Of a DNA stretch of 64,000 nucleotides, positions 1 through 8,837 are shown in pieces. The stretch comes from Berberis thunbergii (lineage: Eukaryota > Streptophyta > Magnoliopsida > Ranunculales > Berberidaceae). The notes below the pieces were generated by a model that saw only the letters and a program-made list of their open reading frames with translations, was not told the DNA's origin and ran no database searches. Every line of letters begins with the position of its first letter. Position 1 is the first letter of the stretch. The position numbers were made by a program, and so were the translations under genes. The stretch is taken from positions 62,001 to 126,000 of the forward strand of contig QNQO01000675.1 of the NCBI GenBank assembly GCA_003290165.1, written 5' to 3'.

Positions 1-129
1 TGTAATTTAGGAAATGGGGGTGAGAAGGCGTTGTCATAATTTTGTGAATGGGGATAAAAAATGAGATAGACCCTTAATTTGTACCATCCTGCAATATGTA
101 AATATCCAAAAATTCTAATAGTCGAGGGA

Positions 130-192
130 AGCAGCGAGGGACCCCACAGGGGGAAGGGGGAGCTGTCCATTCCCCCCGGGATGCATGCGTTG
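130..192. repeat. small GC-rich hairpin element (GTCGAGG family)
   Basis: A short GC-rich island in AT-rich DNA begins GTCGAGGGAAGCAGCGAGGGA and ends near a CCCCCGGGATGCATGC stretch. It resembles other small foldback islands in this window (11905, 20775, 21195, 25585, 28628), which share a CGAGGAAA/TTTCCTCG end and a CATCTCGAG-like centre. It is the least regular member, so assignment to the family is tentative. Confidence 0.35.
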
Positions 193-227
193 AAAATCAA
201 TTAGACGGGTTCGTAAATATTATAACT

Positions 228-460
228 TTGAGGGCTTTTTTAGGATTTCATAAAACCTTGGAGGTTTTTTGGGAATTTCAGTGGAAATCATGCACATGCA
301 AATTGGATTTTGAATTGGAGGGCCTTGATTTCATAAACATTAGGAGGGCTTTTGGGGAATTTCAATGGAAAGCGAGCACAATACAAATTGGCTTTGTAAT
401 TTGGAGGGCTTTTTTTTCGAAATTTCATAAAAAAAATTGAAGGGCTTTTTTGGGTTATGC
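228..460. repeat. diverged tandem repeats (GGAGGGCTTTT units); no gene
   Basis: Several imperfect copies of a unit built on GGAGGGCTTTTTTGGGAATTTCA and 'CAAATTGG...TTTGAATTGGAGGGC' follow each other. The short open frames here come from this low-complexity sequence and resemble no protein family I know. Positions 1-549 otherwise contain no recognisable gene. Confidence 0.4.
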
Positions 461-549
461 TACATAGTAGCAGCCTTTCACTATTTGAGGGCATTTTCGA
501 CAATTTGAGAGCAGGCACATATAATCAGGCAGCTCTCGAATTGCCGTTA

Positions 550-1045
550 GAGATAAAATAGAACCAAGAAAAAATAATTGACTAAGTTTTTTTTTGTTTT
601 TAATTTTTTCACCAAGTGGATATTTCATAATTTTCGATCGTGCATTGTCCAAGAAATCTAAAAAAATCTAAAATTTAATTGTCATTTATTTTAAATAACA
701 GCTCAGTTAGTTTTTAATAATTTTCATTTTTTTATTATGCATATATTGTGTGTGCGTAGACGAATGGGGTCCAAGAATATATATTTTGATCACCAGAATT
801 GGCTAGTGAGAGTCAAAATGGGGCTGTACATGTCTCCAAGGATTTTTTTTCTTGTCCAATGGAAATAATAGGTGCATACAAACTGGATACAACACTCTTA
901 ACAAGCAGCTCAACAAAAAGATCTGCAGCATAAAGCTCAAATTCAGCCCAAAAATCCTCCCCCCTCAAAAAAAGTTCGCCAAGTGTAGTGCCACAAGAAT
1001 AAATAGCCGACTGCAAGATGATAAAATTTGTGAACTTAATTTGTT
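550..1045 (-). pseudogene. truncated copy of RETICULATA-RELATED intron 2 / exon 2
   Basis: About 555-755 matches intron sequence near 20925-21085, and about 763-1045 matches the first part of exon 2 of the RER gene at 21449-21739. The minus-strand translation keeps the DUF3411 hallmarks: an AIYSCGTTLGELF-like stretch, DFWAEFELYAADLF and SLYAPIISIGQE. Relative to the parent, the intron segment 21085-21449 and the 3' part of exon 2 are missing, and the frame shifts after GQE. Nothing corresponding to exons 1, 3 or 4 lies nearby. This is a gene fragment, not a working gene. It joins directly at about 1045 to repeats that also lie upstream of the SDR gene. Confidence 0.8.
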
Positions 1046-1275
1046 GTTCACCTAGAACAATACAAGTTTTGCAAAAACCTTGCATTGTTAAAAATCTCAA
1101 AAAAAAAATTCAAGTTTTGCAAAAACCTTGCATTTGTTGTTTAGCCCAAAAATTTGTTGTTCACCCAGAACAATACGAGTTTTTGCAAAAATCTTGCATT
1201 GTTAAAAATCTCGCCTGGAACAATGCAAGATTTTTGCAAAAACTCGCCCATTGTTCCGGGCAAACAGTAAATTTT
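1045..1275. repeat. hairpin-forming repeat (GAACAATxC / TTGCAAAAA arms)
   Basis: A motif of the form TTGTTCACCCAGAACAAT, then a TTTTGCAAAAA tract, then TTGCATTGTT appears twice in direct order. The second copy (about 1155-1265) is followed by its own inverted copy, ending GCCCATTGTTCCGGGC, which gives a foldback of about 110 bp. A diverged and shortened version lies at 54045-54145, in the same position relative to the following tandem repeat. Confidence 0.6.
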
Positions 1276-1299
1276 CAGCAAATTTTTTTGGAAAATTTT

Positions 1300-2000
1300 G
1301 CGTGACTTTAGTAAAGTGACCATAACTTTCTCATTTACAAACATTTTCAATTGATTCAAATTGTTTTTATTAGATAACTCAGAGTACTACAATTTTTGTG
1401 TTTTGATCAGCTTGAGAATCACTCTCGATCGAGCACATAAGTTGGCCAAAAGTCAGAAACACTATCCCATTTTCATTGCGCGACTTTAGTAAAATGACCA
1501 TAACTTGCTCAATTATTAACACTATCATGTGATTCAAGTTGTTGTTATTAGATAACTCAGAGTACTAAAAATTTTGTGATTTTATGAGCTTGAGAATCGG
1601 TTTTGATCGAGCATATGAGTTGGCCGAAATTCATGGACACTATCTCATTTCATTGTGAGATTGATTTGCGCGACTTTAGTAAAATGACCATAACTTGCTC
1701 ATTTCAAAATATTTTTAAGTGATTCAAGTTATGTTTATTAGATAACTCAAAGTAATACAATTTTTTTGTTTTTATGAGGTTGAAAATGGGTTTTGATTGA
1801 GCATATAAGAAGGTTGAAAGTCAGGGACACTATCCAAATTTCATTGCGAGCTAGATTTGCAGGACTTTACTAAAATGACCATAATTTGCTCATTTTAAAG
1901 TGATTAAAGTTGTGTTTATTAGATAAATCAAAGTACAATTTTTGTTTTGTTTTGATGAGCTTGAGAATCGGTCTCAATTGATAATGTAAATTGGTCGAAG
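1300..2000. repeat. tandem repeat, about 180-190 bp unit, four copies
   Basis: Four successive units start near 1301, 1478, 1670 and 1859 with GCGCGACTTTAGTAAAATGA variants. Each continues with 'CATAACTTGCTCATTT', 'TTTATTAGATAACTC', 'GCTTGAGAATCGG' and 'GAGCATATAAGTTGGCCGAA'. Spacing is about 177-192 bp. The same array occurs at 54170-54900, also upstream of a copy of SDR exon 1. No coding capacity is evident. Confidence 0.85.
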
Positions 2001-2687
2001 GTTACCCTATTTTTAAGTTAATGTTTTTTTAAAAAACAGGTTTTTGGGTAGTGTTGGTTAGTAGAAAAAAGAAGAAGTAAATGGTGGTGTGAGACAACGC
2101 TTTTGATGGTGTGAAATAGTGGTTTCCATATCCTTATTTAAGCTTATTTTTATTTATATTCTTAATTATCTTTATTTTAGACGTATCATTGTGTTTATGT
2201 GCATCCATTGGTATGGGTGATGCTACAAATGAGGAGATATCAAAACAAAATATGCAATTTAAATTGATTCTAGTAGAAGAAAAAAGCAAAGAGAATTTCT
2301 TATCTAGAGTTGTTTTAGCCGAAAAAACTAATCTGATTTTTTCGGCCAAGGCATTAACTCTATCAGAAATGAAATTTATTCAAAAACCATGATGTAAATG
2401 TAAATTAAACTTTTTAACAATATAAAGGTCAAACATGGGCCTCAATAGCCTATATCCCCACCACCATACACACAAAAGCCACCACACAAACCCTTTTGTG
2501 TGTGTGTGTGTGGTGGTACTAAGTGAATCATGCAGATGTGCTTAGTCTATTCAACTTTTGTTGTCTCTGCAACCGACACAAGAAAAACCTACTTCAAAAC
2601 TACTTGTTGAGAGATTGAGTGAGTGAATGTGCATCGATCGAACAAGTGATCTTGCTATCATCTTTAATTCTCGATGTATAGAAGAGA
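2000..2687 (+). other. upstream region of duplicated SDR 5' end
   Basis: This stretch is collinear with about 54900-56210 upstream of the intact SDR gene. It includes 'GGCCTCAATAGCCTATATCC' and a TG microsatellite near 2503-2513. It lacks the Tourist-like MITE found on the right: here GTGCTTAGTCTATTC (2539-2553) reads straight through, so this copy keeps the empty site. No separate gene is seen. Confidence 0.6.
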
Positions 2688-3339
2688 ATGGGTTTAACCC
2701 TAATCTTGGCTTCGTTAATTATCCCCGCAATCTTTGCAATCTTCATCAAATTCCTCACTACAAACTGTATGTAACTCACTCTTTATCACTCTCTTGTTCA
2801 ACTTTAATTGCTCTAATTTGTTATTCGATTCATTTCCTTCTTGGGTTTTTTCATCCAGGTGATTTTAGTTTATCCTTGAAAGGCAAAGTAAAGCGTGATG
2901 AAATCGAAGACAAAGTTACACTACACCAAATTGGCATTTTTGTAACAACCTCCAAACAGTATCAATTTTGAAGTGTAACGATCAACCTAACAATTTTACA
3001 CATTTTCACAAACAAAATGATACAATAATTGTATCACCATGAAGAGTATGGCTATAAAAGTGATACTATTCATGGTGATTCAATTTATTGTATCATTTTT
3101 TTTGTTACTGTTTTTCATTTTTTTTTGACTAAATTTAGTTTTGACTTAAAATTGTTTGGTGGATTGTAAAATTTCAAAAGTGATATTGTTTTGAGAGTTG
3201 TTACAAAAGTGCCAATTTGGTGTAGCGTTTATTTGATTATTAGGATCCAAATTCAATCTGGGTATCTGAAAGTTTTAGTTTCTTTCATTATTGATTGGTT
3301 TTTAGGTGTTTTGGATTACTGGGGCGAGTCGTGGAATTG
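2688..3339 (+). pseudogene. duplicated 5' end (exons 1-3) of the SDR gene
   Basis: Three exons at 2688-2766, 2859-2914 and 3306-3339 match exons 1-3 of the intact DHRS7-like gene at 56211. They encode the same hydrophobic N-terminus starting MGLTLILASLIIPAIFAIF, the basic segment and the Rossmann motif TGASRGIG. Splice sites are kept for exons 1 and 3; the exon-2 donor is GTTACA instead of GTTAGT because a CACTA-like MITE inserted 4 bp after the exon. Homology ends near 3712, where EXO70 pseudogene sequence begins. The later exons carrying the catalytic Tyr and Lys are absent, so this copy cannot make an enzyme, although it has its own duplicated upstream region. Confidence 0.85.
2919..3227. 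mobile_element. CACTA-like MITE, 309 bp
   Basis: Terminal inverted repeats start CACTACACCAAATTGGC and end GCCAATTTGGTGTAGCG (the last TAGTG is mutated to TAGCG). A related element at 44597-44906 has the perfect ending and a GTT target duplication. The interior is itself palindromic around an ATCACCATGAA / TTCATGGTGAT core. It sits in intron 2 of the duplicated SDR fragment; the intact SDR gene lacks it, so it inserted after the duplication or was lost from the other copy. Confidence 0.85.
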
Positions 3340-3662
3340 GTAAGCTACTAATTCACAATTTTTTTTAAATAATTTTGGTGAAGGAATTTGTTTGCCAATT
3401 TTGATTTTCAGTTGCTTCTCAGCTGCTAAATTGATTGTTTGTTAGAAATAATTTCATGCATGCATTTCATCGATGTTAGTGAAGTAGCTACTTCAAATTG
3501 TCTTAGATGGTTTGTGACGATATCCAATGGTGAATGGTCTACTTTGGTGTTCGAGAAGCTTTTGGAACACCTTGAACTATGAAAGCATATAGCTAAACCA
3601 ATTTCTAGTGGATTGGAATTTGTTTGCCAATTTTGATTTGCAGTATCCTGAATGATTACTTA

Positions 3663-3712
3663 GAGGGTGTTTGTTTTTGCTTTTGAATAAAGTCGGGTCT
3701 TAATAAGAAATA
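3663..3712 (+). mobile_element. truncated Tourist-like MITE end
   Basis: GAGGGTGTTTGTTTTTGC follows TTA, exactly as at the left end of the complete element at 56890-57572 in intron 3 of the intact SDR gene. After about 50 bp, homology stops and EXO70-like sequence starts, so the element is cut here. Confidence 0.6.
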
Positions 3713-4366
3713 TGAAGATCGATCTGCTTCTTCAGACGCAGGGTAGAAGTCTGATACTAGTATAAGGAGAATGATGATATGTTTCCTAGCTATGAGCCGG
3801 AGACAGCTTTAACTTCAAGAGGATTACTAGTACAATGATCTTGGTTGGGTATGAAATCGTGTATTGCTAAATCTATATCTCTAGGAGGTGTGCTTACGAG
3901 GAGACAATATGCAGACTTGGTAGAAAATTATTATTGACGATGTGTAGAAAGGGAGATTGCTACTTGAATCAAGGTTACTAAGCTCTGCATTTCAATCTAC
4001 TTTGGCACAGAGCGCAAGCTCTGTGATGAGGTGTTTCCTCCAGTGAATGAATTGCCTTAGCTATGTTACCACTATGCGGCTTAATGTGCTCATTCAGTTT
4101 CTTGTGTTTGCTGAGGCTGTTGGGATGATGAATATATCAGCTGAGAAACTATTCAAGTTCCTAGACATATATGTATGAGACTCTACGGGATATAGTCCCG
4201 AAGATTGATGAGCTATTTACGGATGAAATTCATGAGTTGAAGTCCGAGACGGTGTCAGCTTCATCTAGACTGGGAGAGGCTGCAGTCAGGATCTTTTCTA
4301 ATCTGGGGAATTCGATCAATTCGGACATTTGGAAGACACCTTTACCAGGTGGTGCGATTCATCACT
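3713..4366 (+). pseudogene. EXO70A-like pseudogene, 5' part
   Basis: The plus strand, read across several frame changes and stops, matches the middle of plant exocyst subunit EXO70. The motifs are GTERKLCDEVF (EXO70 'ERRLCD.VF'), FAEAVGMMNISAEKLFKFLD, YETLRDIVPKIDELF, then RLGEAAVRIF and a TPLPGGAIH end (EXO70 'KTPVPGG.VH'). The open part is 4171-4366. EXO70 tethers secretory vesicles to the plasma membrane within the exocyst. The rest of the gene continues at 8111 after a 3.7-kb insertion. No intron interrupts the matching sequence, whereas plant EXO70A genes have many introns, so a processed retrocopy is likely. It is non-functional. Confidence 0.8.
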
Positions 4367-4510
4367 CTGCCCCCATTCAACGAAAATCCTGGCTCCGTCA
4401 CTGACTACAAGAGGGAGAAAGCTGGCTCATGGATTGAACTGAGTACATCAATCAACTCCACCAGTTGGATGTGAATTAATTATTGTAGATATGGAAGTCT
4501 AATTGCTAAC

Positions 4511-5317
4511 TTACAAGTTGGTTTCTAACAACTCCCGGAAGAGAGTAATCTCAAATATTAGTGTCTCTACAACCCACGCAGAAGCTGATGGCCCATCATC
4601 TTTGCTAATCCTAAGTTGATCCAAAGACAAGATTGGACTGAAGCCTTGAAGAAGTTTGTCAATAGTATGGAAATTTTCATCTTTCCATGTCACCATATCT
4701 GCACCTGTGCCACCTTCAGCATGTCCTGACTCAATACACTGCTTACTCACTGTAAATGCAAACTGTGAGGGAAAGCTATAGTTGGAACCACTTGAAGAAA
4801 TGATGCCCTTATAAAGTCCAACGCTAACCATGACTGGATATGATTTATGAGAAGTATCTTTTGCATCAGGAATTTTAGGTCTGTTACCCAAGCATGAGCT
4901 TTCCCGGGGTTACTTGTTGAAAGTGGTCTCCAAATAAGTTCTTCGTCGTTAGAGAACAAGTACTTGACAGTTACAGTGGATGAATATACACCTTCAACCG
5001 CTTCATTAAAATAAAGAATAAGAGAAAATTTTCCAGCCTCCGAATGAAAACTTGCAAATGGAGACAACCCATGACCATCAGGATTCCCTTCAAAAGATAC
5101 AATAAGATCAGTATCATGTATGGGCCAAGAAGAAATCAGAACAGGAGCGTCCGGGGTAACTGTTTGATCCAGAAGCCAAAGATGATAAAACCAGCTACTT
5201 TGATCATCTGGATCCATAAAAATTGCTTGGTGCACAAGCTCATACTCTTCTTTCAAAACTTCTTCTTTTGAAATGAATCTGTCAGCCTTTTGTTTCAGCA
5301 AATTGGACAAAATGACA
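4511..5317 (-). pseudogene. Rab geranylgeranyltransferase alpha subunit fragment, copy A
   Basis: Minus-strand sequence from an intact acceptor at 5318 encodes 'SNLLKQKADRFISKEE', then YELVHQAIF.DPDDQSSWFYHLWLLDQ. This is the last prenyltransferase alpha (PFTA) repeat of RabGGTase alpha, and it is followed by the insert domain (PSQFAFTV, GFSPILSLDQLRISKDDGPSASAW). A frameshift near 4885 separates the two parts, and the earlier PFTA repeats and the LRR region are absent. The family prenylates Rab GTPases as an alpha/beta heterodimer with an escort protein. Two further copies lie at 30420 and 36588 inside the CACTA element. Confidence 0.85.
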
Positions 5318-5554
5318 CTGCAAGAAACCCATTATATTGTAAAAGGCAGTCACACAAAGAAATCAAACATCAAACAAGCAAAAATGCATCTGAATGTCAA
5401 CCATTTGAATGAGCAGAATTGAAAAAATCTACCAACGGAATCCATACATTTGTCACTCTGTAAAATACACTCAATCCAGTCCCATGTTCATTTTTTACAC
5501 ATGACAAGCTAGCCTATTCAAACACTAACACTGAAAAATTGGGAAGAAACTTAC

Positions 5555-5668
5555 AGAAGATTGAAATTTTGATTTCACCCATTTCTTCAGTGCTTCGACA
5601 GCTTTTCTGATTGCTGAGATGGTTTGGTGGGTTACCTTTGTAAAAGATGGAAGTTGTGGTGCCTCCAT
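5555..5668 (-). pseudogene. captured first exon MEAPQLPSF..., copy A (L1-like?)
   Basis: This 114-bp exon encodes 38 residues starting MEAPQLPSF and ending KSKFQSS, followed by a good GTAAGT donor. The segment KVTHQTISAIRKAVEALKKW resembles the N-terminal helix of ribosomal-L1-domain (RSL1D1-like) proteins, but it is too short for firm assignment. Copy C at 37665-37778 is nearly the same. Downstream (minus) comes the Rab-GGTase fragment, which has no known link to such a start, so the exon pair looks chimeric. Confidence 0.45.
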
Positions 5669-5756
5669 CAAACCTTCTCTGCTTTGCTCGCCTGAAGAGA
5701 GTGAAGAAGAAGAAAAGAGGCAGAGGAGACGAAGGATGTTGTGAAGAAAAGGCTCG

Positions 5757-6157
5757 TTTTACCAAGGCTCTAGAGGCGGACCTTGACGCCTCATACCTCG
5801 TACACTAGTACTTCGAGGAAAGCTTTGACTCGAAGCTTGAGTCTTCAACCTGATGTGAGCTATCTCTCGAATCGTCTACTTCCTCGACCCTCGATTTAAA
5901 CATTTTGAGATTATCACTAAATCTTCAAACTCGCATTCTTATTCGGTCTTGAAAGCATACATCTTGGAAAAGTTTTCACCTCACTTTACATCATGTGATC
6001 GAACAAGTCTAGGGAGCCAGGCCAGGCGCGCCAGACTCGCTTTCTATCCTTCATCATCCTAGAGATGGGGGATTATGATCATTTCCAGGATGATGGAGGG
6101 AAGAGATCCAGGCCTTGAGCAGGCCTGGCGCACCTAGCCCAGCTCTTTAGAATTTGG
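5757..6157. repeat. unclassified repeat, shared with 39480-39875 and 41690-42092
   Basis: The sequence starting near TTTTACCAAGGCTCTAGAGG recurs twice on the right side of the window, each time followed by the same hAT element at the same site. It contains a foldback around 'TCATCATCCTAGAGATGGGG / CCAGGATGATGGAGGG'. No protein similarity was recognised. Confidence 0.7.
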
Positions 6158-6728
6158 CAGTGTTCTAAAAAGCGCTAGGTGGTGGGCGGGTGGCGAGCAG
6201 GTGCCTAGCGCCCAGGGGCCTAGGCGGCACCTAGGCGATCTTAGGTTTTGTATTATAACTTTAATAATTTACAAAAGTTAAGTATAATACCTTATCAATT
6301 ACATCCAATTTAATGCCAAGATACATATACAAATTTTAAAAACATGAAAAATTAACAATCATGAACAAAATTTATTAAAACTCAAATGACTGAAGTTGAT
6401 CATGATGAGTATTTTATACAACTCGCATGAATAACCTCAGTCATGTTTGATAAAATCTACATTACTAAAATTGGTATCGGCAAATCTTTTGAGAATTTCA
6501 TTAAGTAATCATCCTTTGCTACATTTAGGCATATACTGAATAGAAAACAATTAAATTTTTATTTCTAAAATATATGAAAGAAAAATAAAATAAGAACACA
6601 ATCAGCCTTATTAAAAAAAAAAATCGCCTAGACCCCGCCTAGGCTGCCCAGACTGCCCAGAACCTGCCTAACCATTAATCTGGGCGTTTTTCTACCTTCT
6701 AGCGCCTAGGCCAATTTTTAGAACACTG
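6158..6728. mobile_element. non-autonomous hAT element, 571 bp
   Basis: Ends are CAGTGTTCTAAAAAGCGC and the inverted ..TTTTTAGAACACTG, flanked by a perfect 8-bp target duplication GAATTTGG (6150-6157 and 6729-6736), the hAT signature. Both subterminal regions are rich in GCCTAGG/CCTAGGC motifs while the centre is AT-rich and non-coding. Copies at 39876-40502 and 42093-42698 sit at the same target site, so they were duplicated with the surrounding repeat and did not insert independently. Confidence 0.9.
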
Positions 6729-6736
6729 GAATTTGG

Positions 6737-7119
6737 GCATGTGATCTAAGCTCCCCCCTTGACGTGTACATCTATCTATCTATCCCTAGTTGACGTACTT
6801 TGTTACAATATTGCATATATCTATCCCTAGTTGACATACTCTGTTACAATATTGCATATCCTCTGCTCGAGATTTCCCATCCAATATATGGGGTTGACTA
6901 TGACGTGTCACCGTCCCTTCACCTAATCCACCAGAGTTTTTCCTTTCCACTAAATTGTCCCCTTGAACTTTCTATTCGCTTATTCGGTGCTTTCGAGATT
7001 CCCATCTCAACACTTGAGTTTACAATCTTGCCCATCTTCTTCACCAATCACGGTGTCACCACCACTAACCATCTTGAAGGACATCATTTTTGTGCAACCT
7101 CTTGCATGAATACATGATA
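6737..7119. repeat. unclassified repeat between the hAT element and the TRIM
   Basis: It contains two tandem copies of a TATCTATCCCTAGTTGAC unit followed by 'TTACAATATTGCATAT', then a conserved stretch ending CATGAATACATGATA just before the TRIM. It is shared with 40511-40889 and 42707-43085. The short frames in it show no known domain. Confidence 0.5.
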
Positions 7120-7903
7120 TGTTGGTGCGCACTGAGCGCGTGCGCACACCTGGGTCCACTATGCACATCAACAATATTGTCCCCAACTTAAACACCGTGA
7201 CTTGGGCCTACCATCCGGGCCATGGGTGTGGGGTTTTATCTTAAAAGGTCTTGTTGCTATTAGGGAGTGGACCACTTCTTTATAAACTTTAGTGACGACT
7301 CCACCTTACTTGATGTGGGACTATTCAAGCCAATTCAATCCCAATAATCCCCACCTTTGGCGCAAATTGTCACACATCCTACAATCCATCCACCGATCAG
7401 CAACATCTTGAAGGACACCTCCTCGAGTCTCACGTGCGATCACGATCCTGTAGGTGGCACTCGATTTACAAGCTGCTATCCTGGCGTTGTTGGCTCCACC
7501 TAGTTGCAACCACCGCTCTAACTCCACCTCGACCGGACTTGTAGGATACCTTCTCTAGGCAAGGATCATCTGGCGGATCGTGCATATGCGACGCTTTACC
7601 CGGCTCGCTACATCGCACTTGATCTCCAGAACAACGTGCCACCTTGCACCACCACAATGTGCAGCCTTGCCCCACTTGCCAAGTCCCCACCGTAGCATCG
7701 GCTATGATACCAATTGTTGGCACGCGCACCTAGGTCCATTATACATAGCAACGATATTGTCCCCAACTTAAACACCGCAACTTGGGCCTACCATTCGGGC
7801 CACGGGTGTGGGTTTTTATCTTAAAAGGCTTCGTTGCTATTAAGGAGTGGACCACTACCTTATAAACCTCAGTGACAACTCCACCTTACTTGATGTGGGA
7901 CTA
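7120..7903 (-). mobile_element. TRIM retrotransposon (antisense), copy a
   Basis: Two direct repeats, 7120-7346 (227 bp, TGTTGG...CCAATA) and 7715-7903 (truncated), flank about 370 bp without coding capacity. On the minus strand, the first bases after the right-hand LTR read ATTGGTATCATAGCC, a primer-binding site for initiator-Met tRNA, and a purine-rich tract (GCCAAAGGTGGGGAT) precedes the left-hand LTR. Tiny LTRs, a PBS, a PPT and no ORF define a terminal-repeat retrotransposon in miniature. The truncated LTR is fused at about 7903 to copia sequence. Confidence 0.8.
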
Positions 7904-8110
7904 CTTTCTCTCATGGATCTCCTTAATGACATTTGTCCTTGAGGTTGTTGAGTTTGTTCCTCTGGAACATTTACTTCAATTTGATCAGGGAGTTATTCAA
8001 CATTGTCTTGTTGAGGTTCCAGATCTTCTTCTTGATCAATGACAAGTACAGAAACATGTACATTGTCAAAAACAGTAGTACGAGTCGAAATCGATTCCTC
8101 CTCAAAGACA
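7904..8110 (-). mobile_element. copia fragment fused to the TRIM
   Basis: This minus-strand piece matches about 43867-44080 of the larger antisense copia element, just downstream of its integrase region (acidic linker, VFEEES and DQEEDLEPQQDN). The fusion to the TRIM LTR at the same point in both places shows they share one ancestral junction. At 8110 it switches to EXO70 sequence. Confidence 0.7.
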
Positions 8111-8620
8111 ACTACATTTTCTTGATGAACAACGGGCATTACATAATGCAGAAAATCAAAGGCTCTGTCAAAATCCATGATTTCATGGGAGACAGCCGAT
8201 GTCATAAGAGAACCGTAGACCGACCATCGACGGTACCAGAAGAACTACAAAGCGAAACATGGAGCAAGGTGTTGCAAGTGTTGAGATGAAGGGTCGCAAG
8301 TCAATGGGAAGGTGCAAAAGTCAGGACTGAAAGTAAGGTTCAAGTGTTTCAATGCAATATGTTTGAAGAAATTCACAAGACCCAAAATTCTCGGGTTGAG
8401 TGGTGAGCAAATTCAGTTTGAGCTCTGTGTGTCAATATCGACTGTGGTAATCCCAGCTTATCGGTCTTTTCTAGATAGATTCGGGAAATATTTGGATTCT
8501 GGAAGGCAGACAGGGAAGTACATTAAGTTTGGACCTAAGGGTATTTAGACTTACATCGATGAATTGTTCAATAGGACTCCCACCTCCATGGCAAGGAGAA
8601 AACTAGGAACATTGAAGAAG
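8111..8620 (+). pseudogene. EXO70A-like pseudogene, 3' part
   Basis: EXO70 homology resumes with FLMNNGHYIMQKIKGS, GDSRCHKR and ETWSKVLQVL. A frameshift follows, then FKCFNA, and after it ISTVVIPAYRSFLDRFGKYL, GRQTGKYIKF and (after a stop) YIDELF..TPTSMARRK, which is the C-terminus typical of EXO70A proteins. Order and spacing agree with the EXO70 C-terminal domain that binds phosphoinositides. It continues the fragment at 3713-4366. At least one frameshift and one stop make it non-functional. No introns are visible. Confidence 0.85.
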
Positions 8621-8837
8621 AACTCGAGGATGATAATGAGAAAACGGGTATTGTTAATTTTTTTTCAAAAGAGGGGAAAACAGGGCGCATCAGATGTTTT
8701 CAAGGGAGCTCAAATCGTAGTTGTTTGTGTTTGGGGCTTGTTTTAATGGGAAATGTAAAATCGAGTGTTGCTGTGAGGTTCACATTTTTCCAACAGACCC
8801 ACCAACGTATGATGTGTACAGTGATGAAGATGGAAGG

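Larger units (their letters stand above)
4367..8110. mobile_element. composite insertion inside the EXO70 pseudogene
   Basis: This 3.7-kb block interrupts EXO70 homology between the PGG-IHH region and the MNNGHYIMQKIKG region. Its parts, in order, are a Rab-GGTase alpha fragment and small first exon (4367-5754), unclassified repeat (5757-6157), a hAT element, more repeat, an antisense TRIM and a copia end. The same parts occur in the same order at 30243-44085, but here the segment matching about 37862-39472, including the CACTA 3' terminus, is missing. No target duplication at the outer borders could be recognised, so the mechanism is open. Confidence 0.7.

Noticed and set aside
5514..5765. 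Separate small gene on the minus strand
   Set aside because: The upstream ATG only extends the frame through the leader region; the conserved part is the 38-codon exon starting at 5668.
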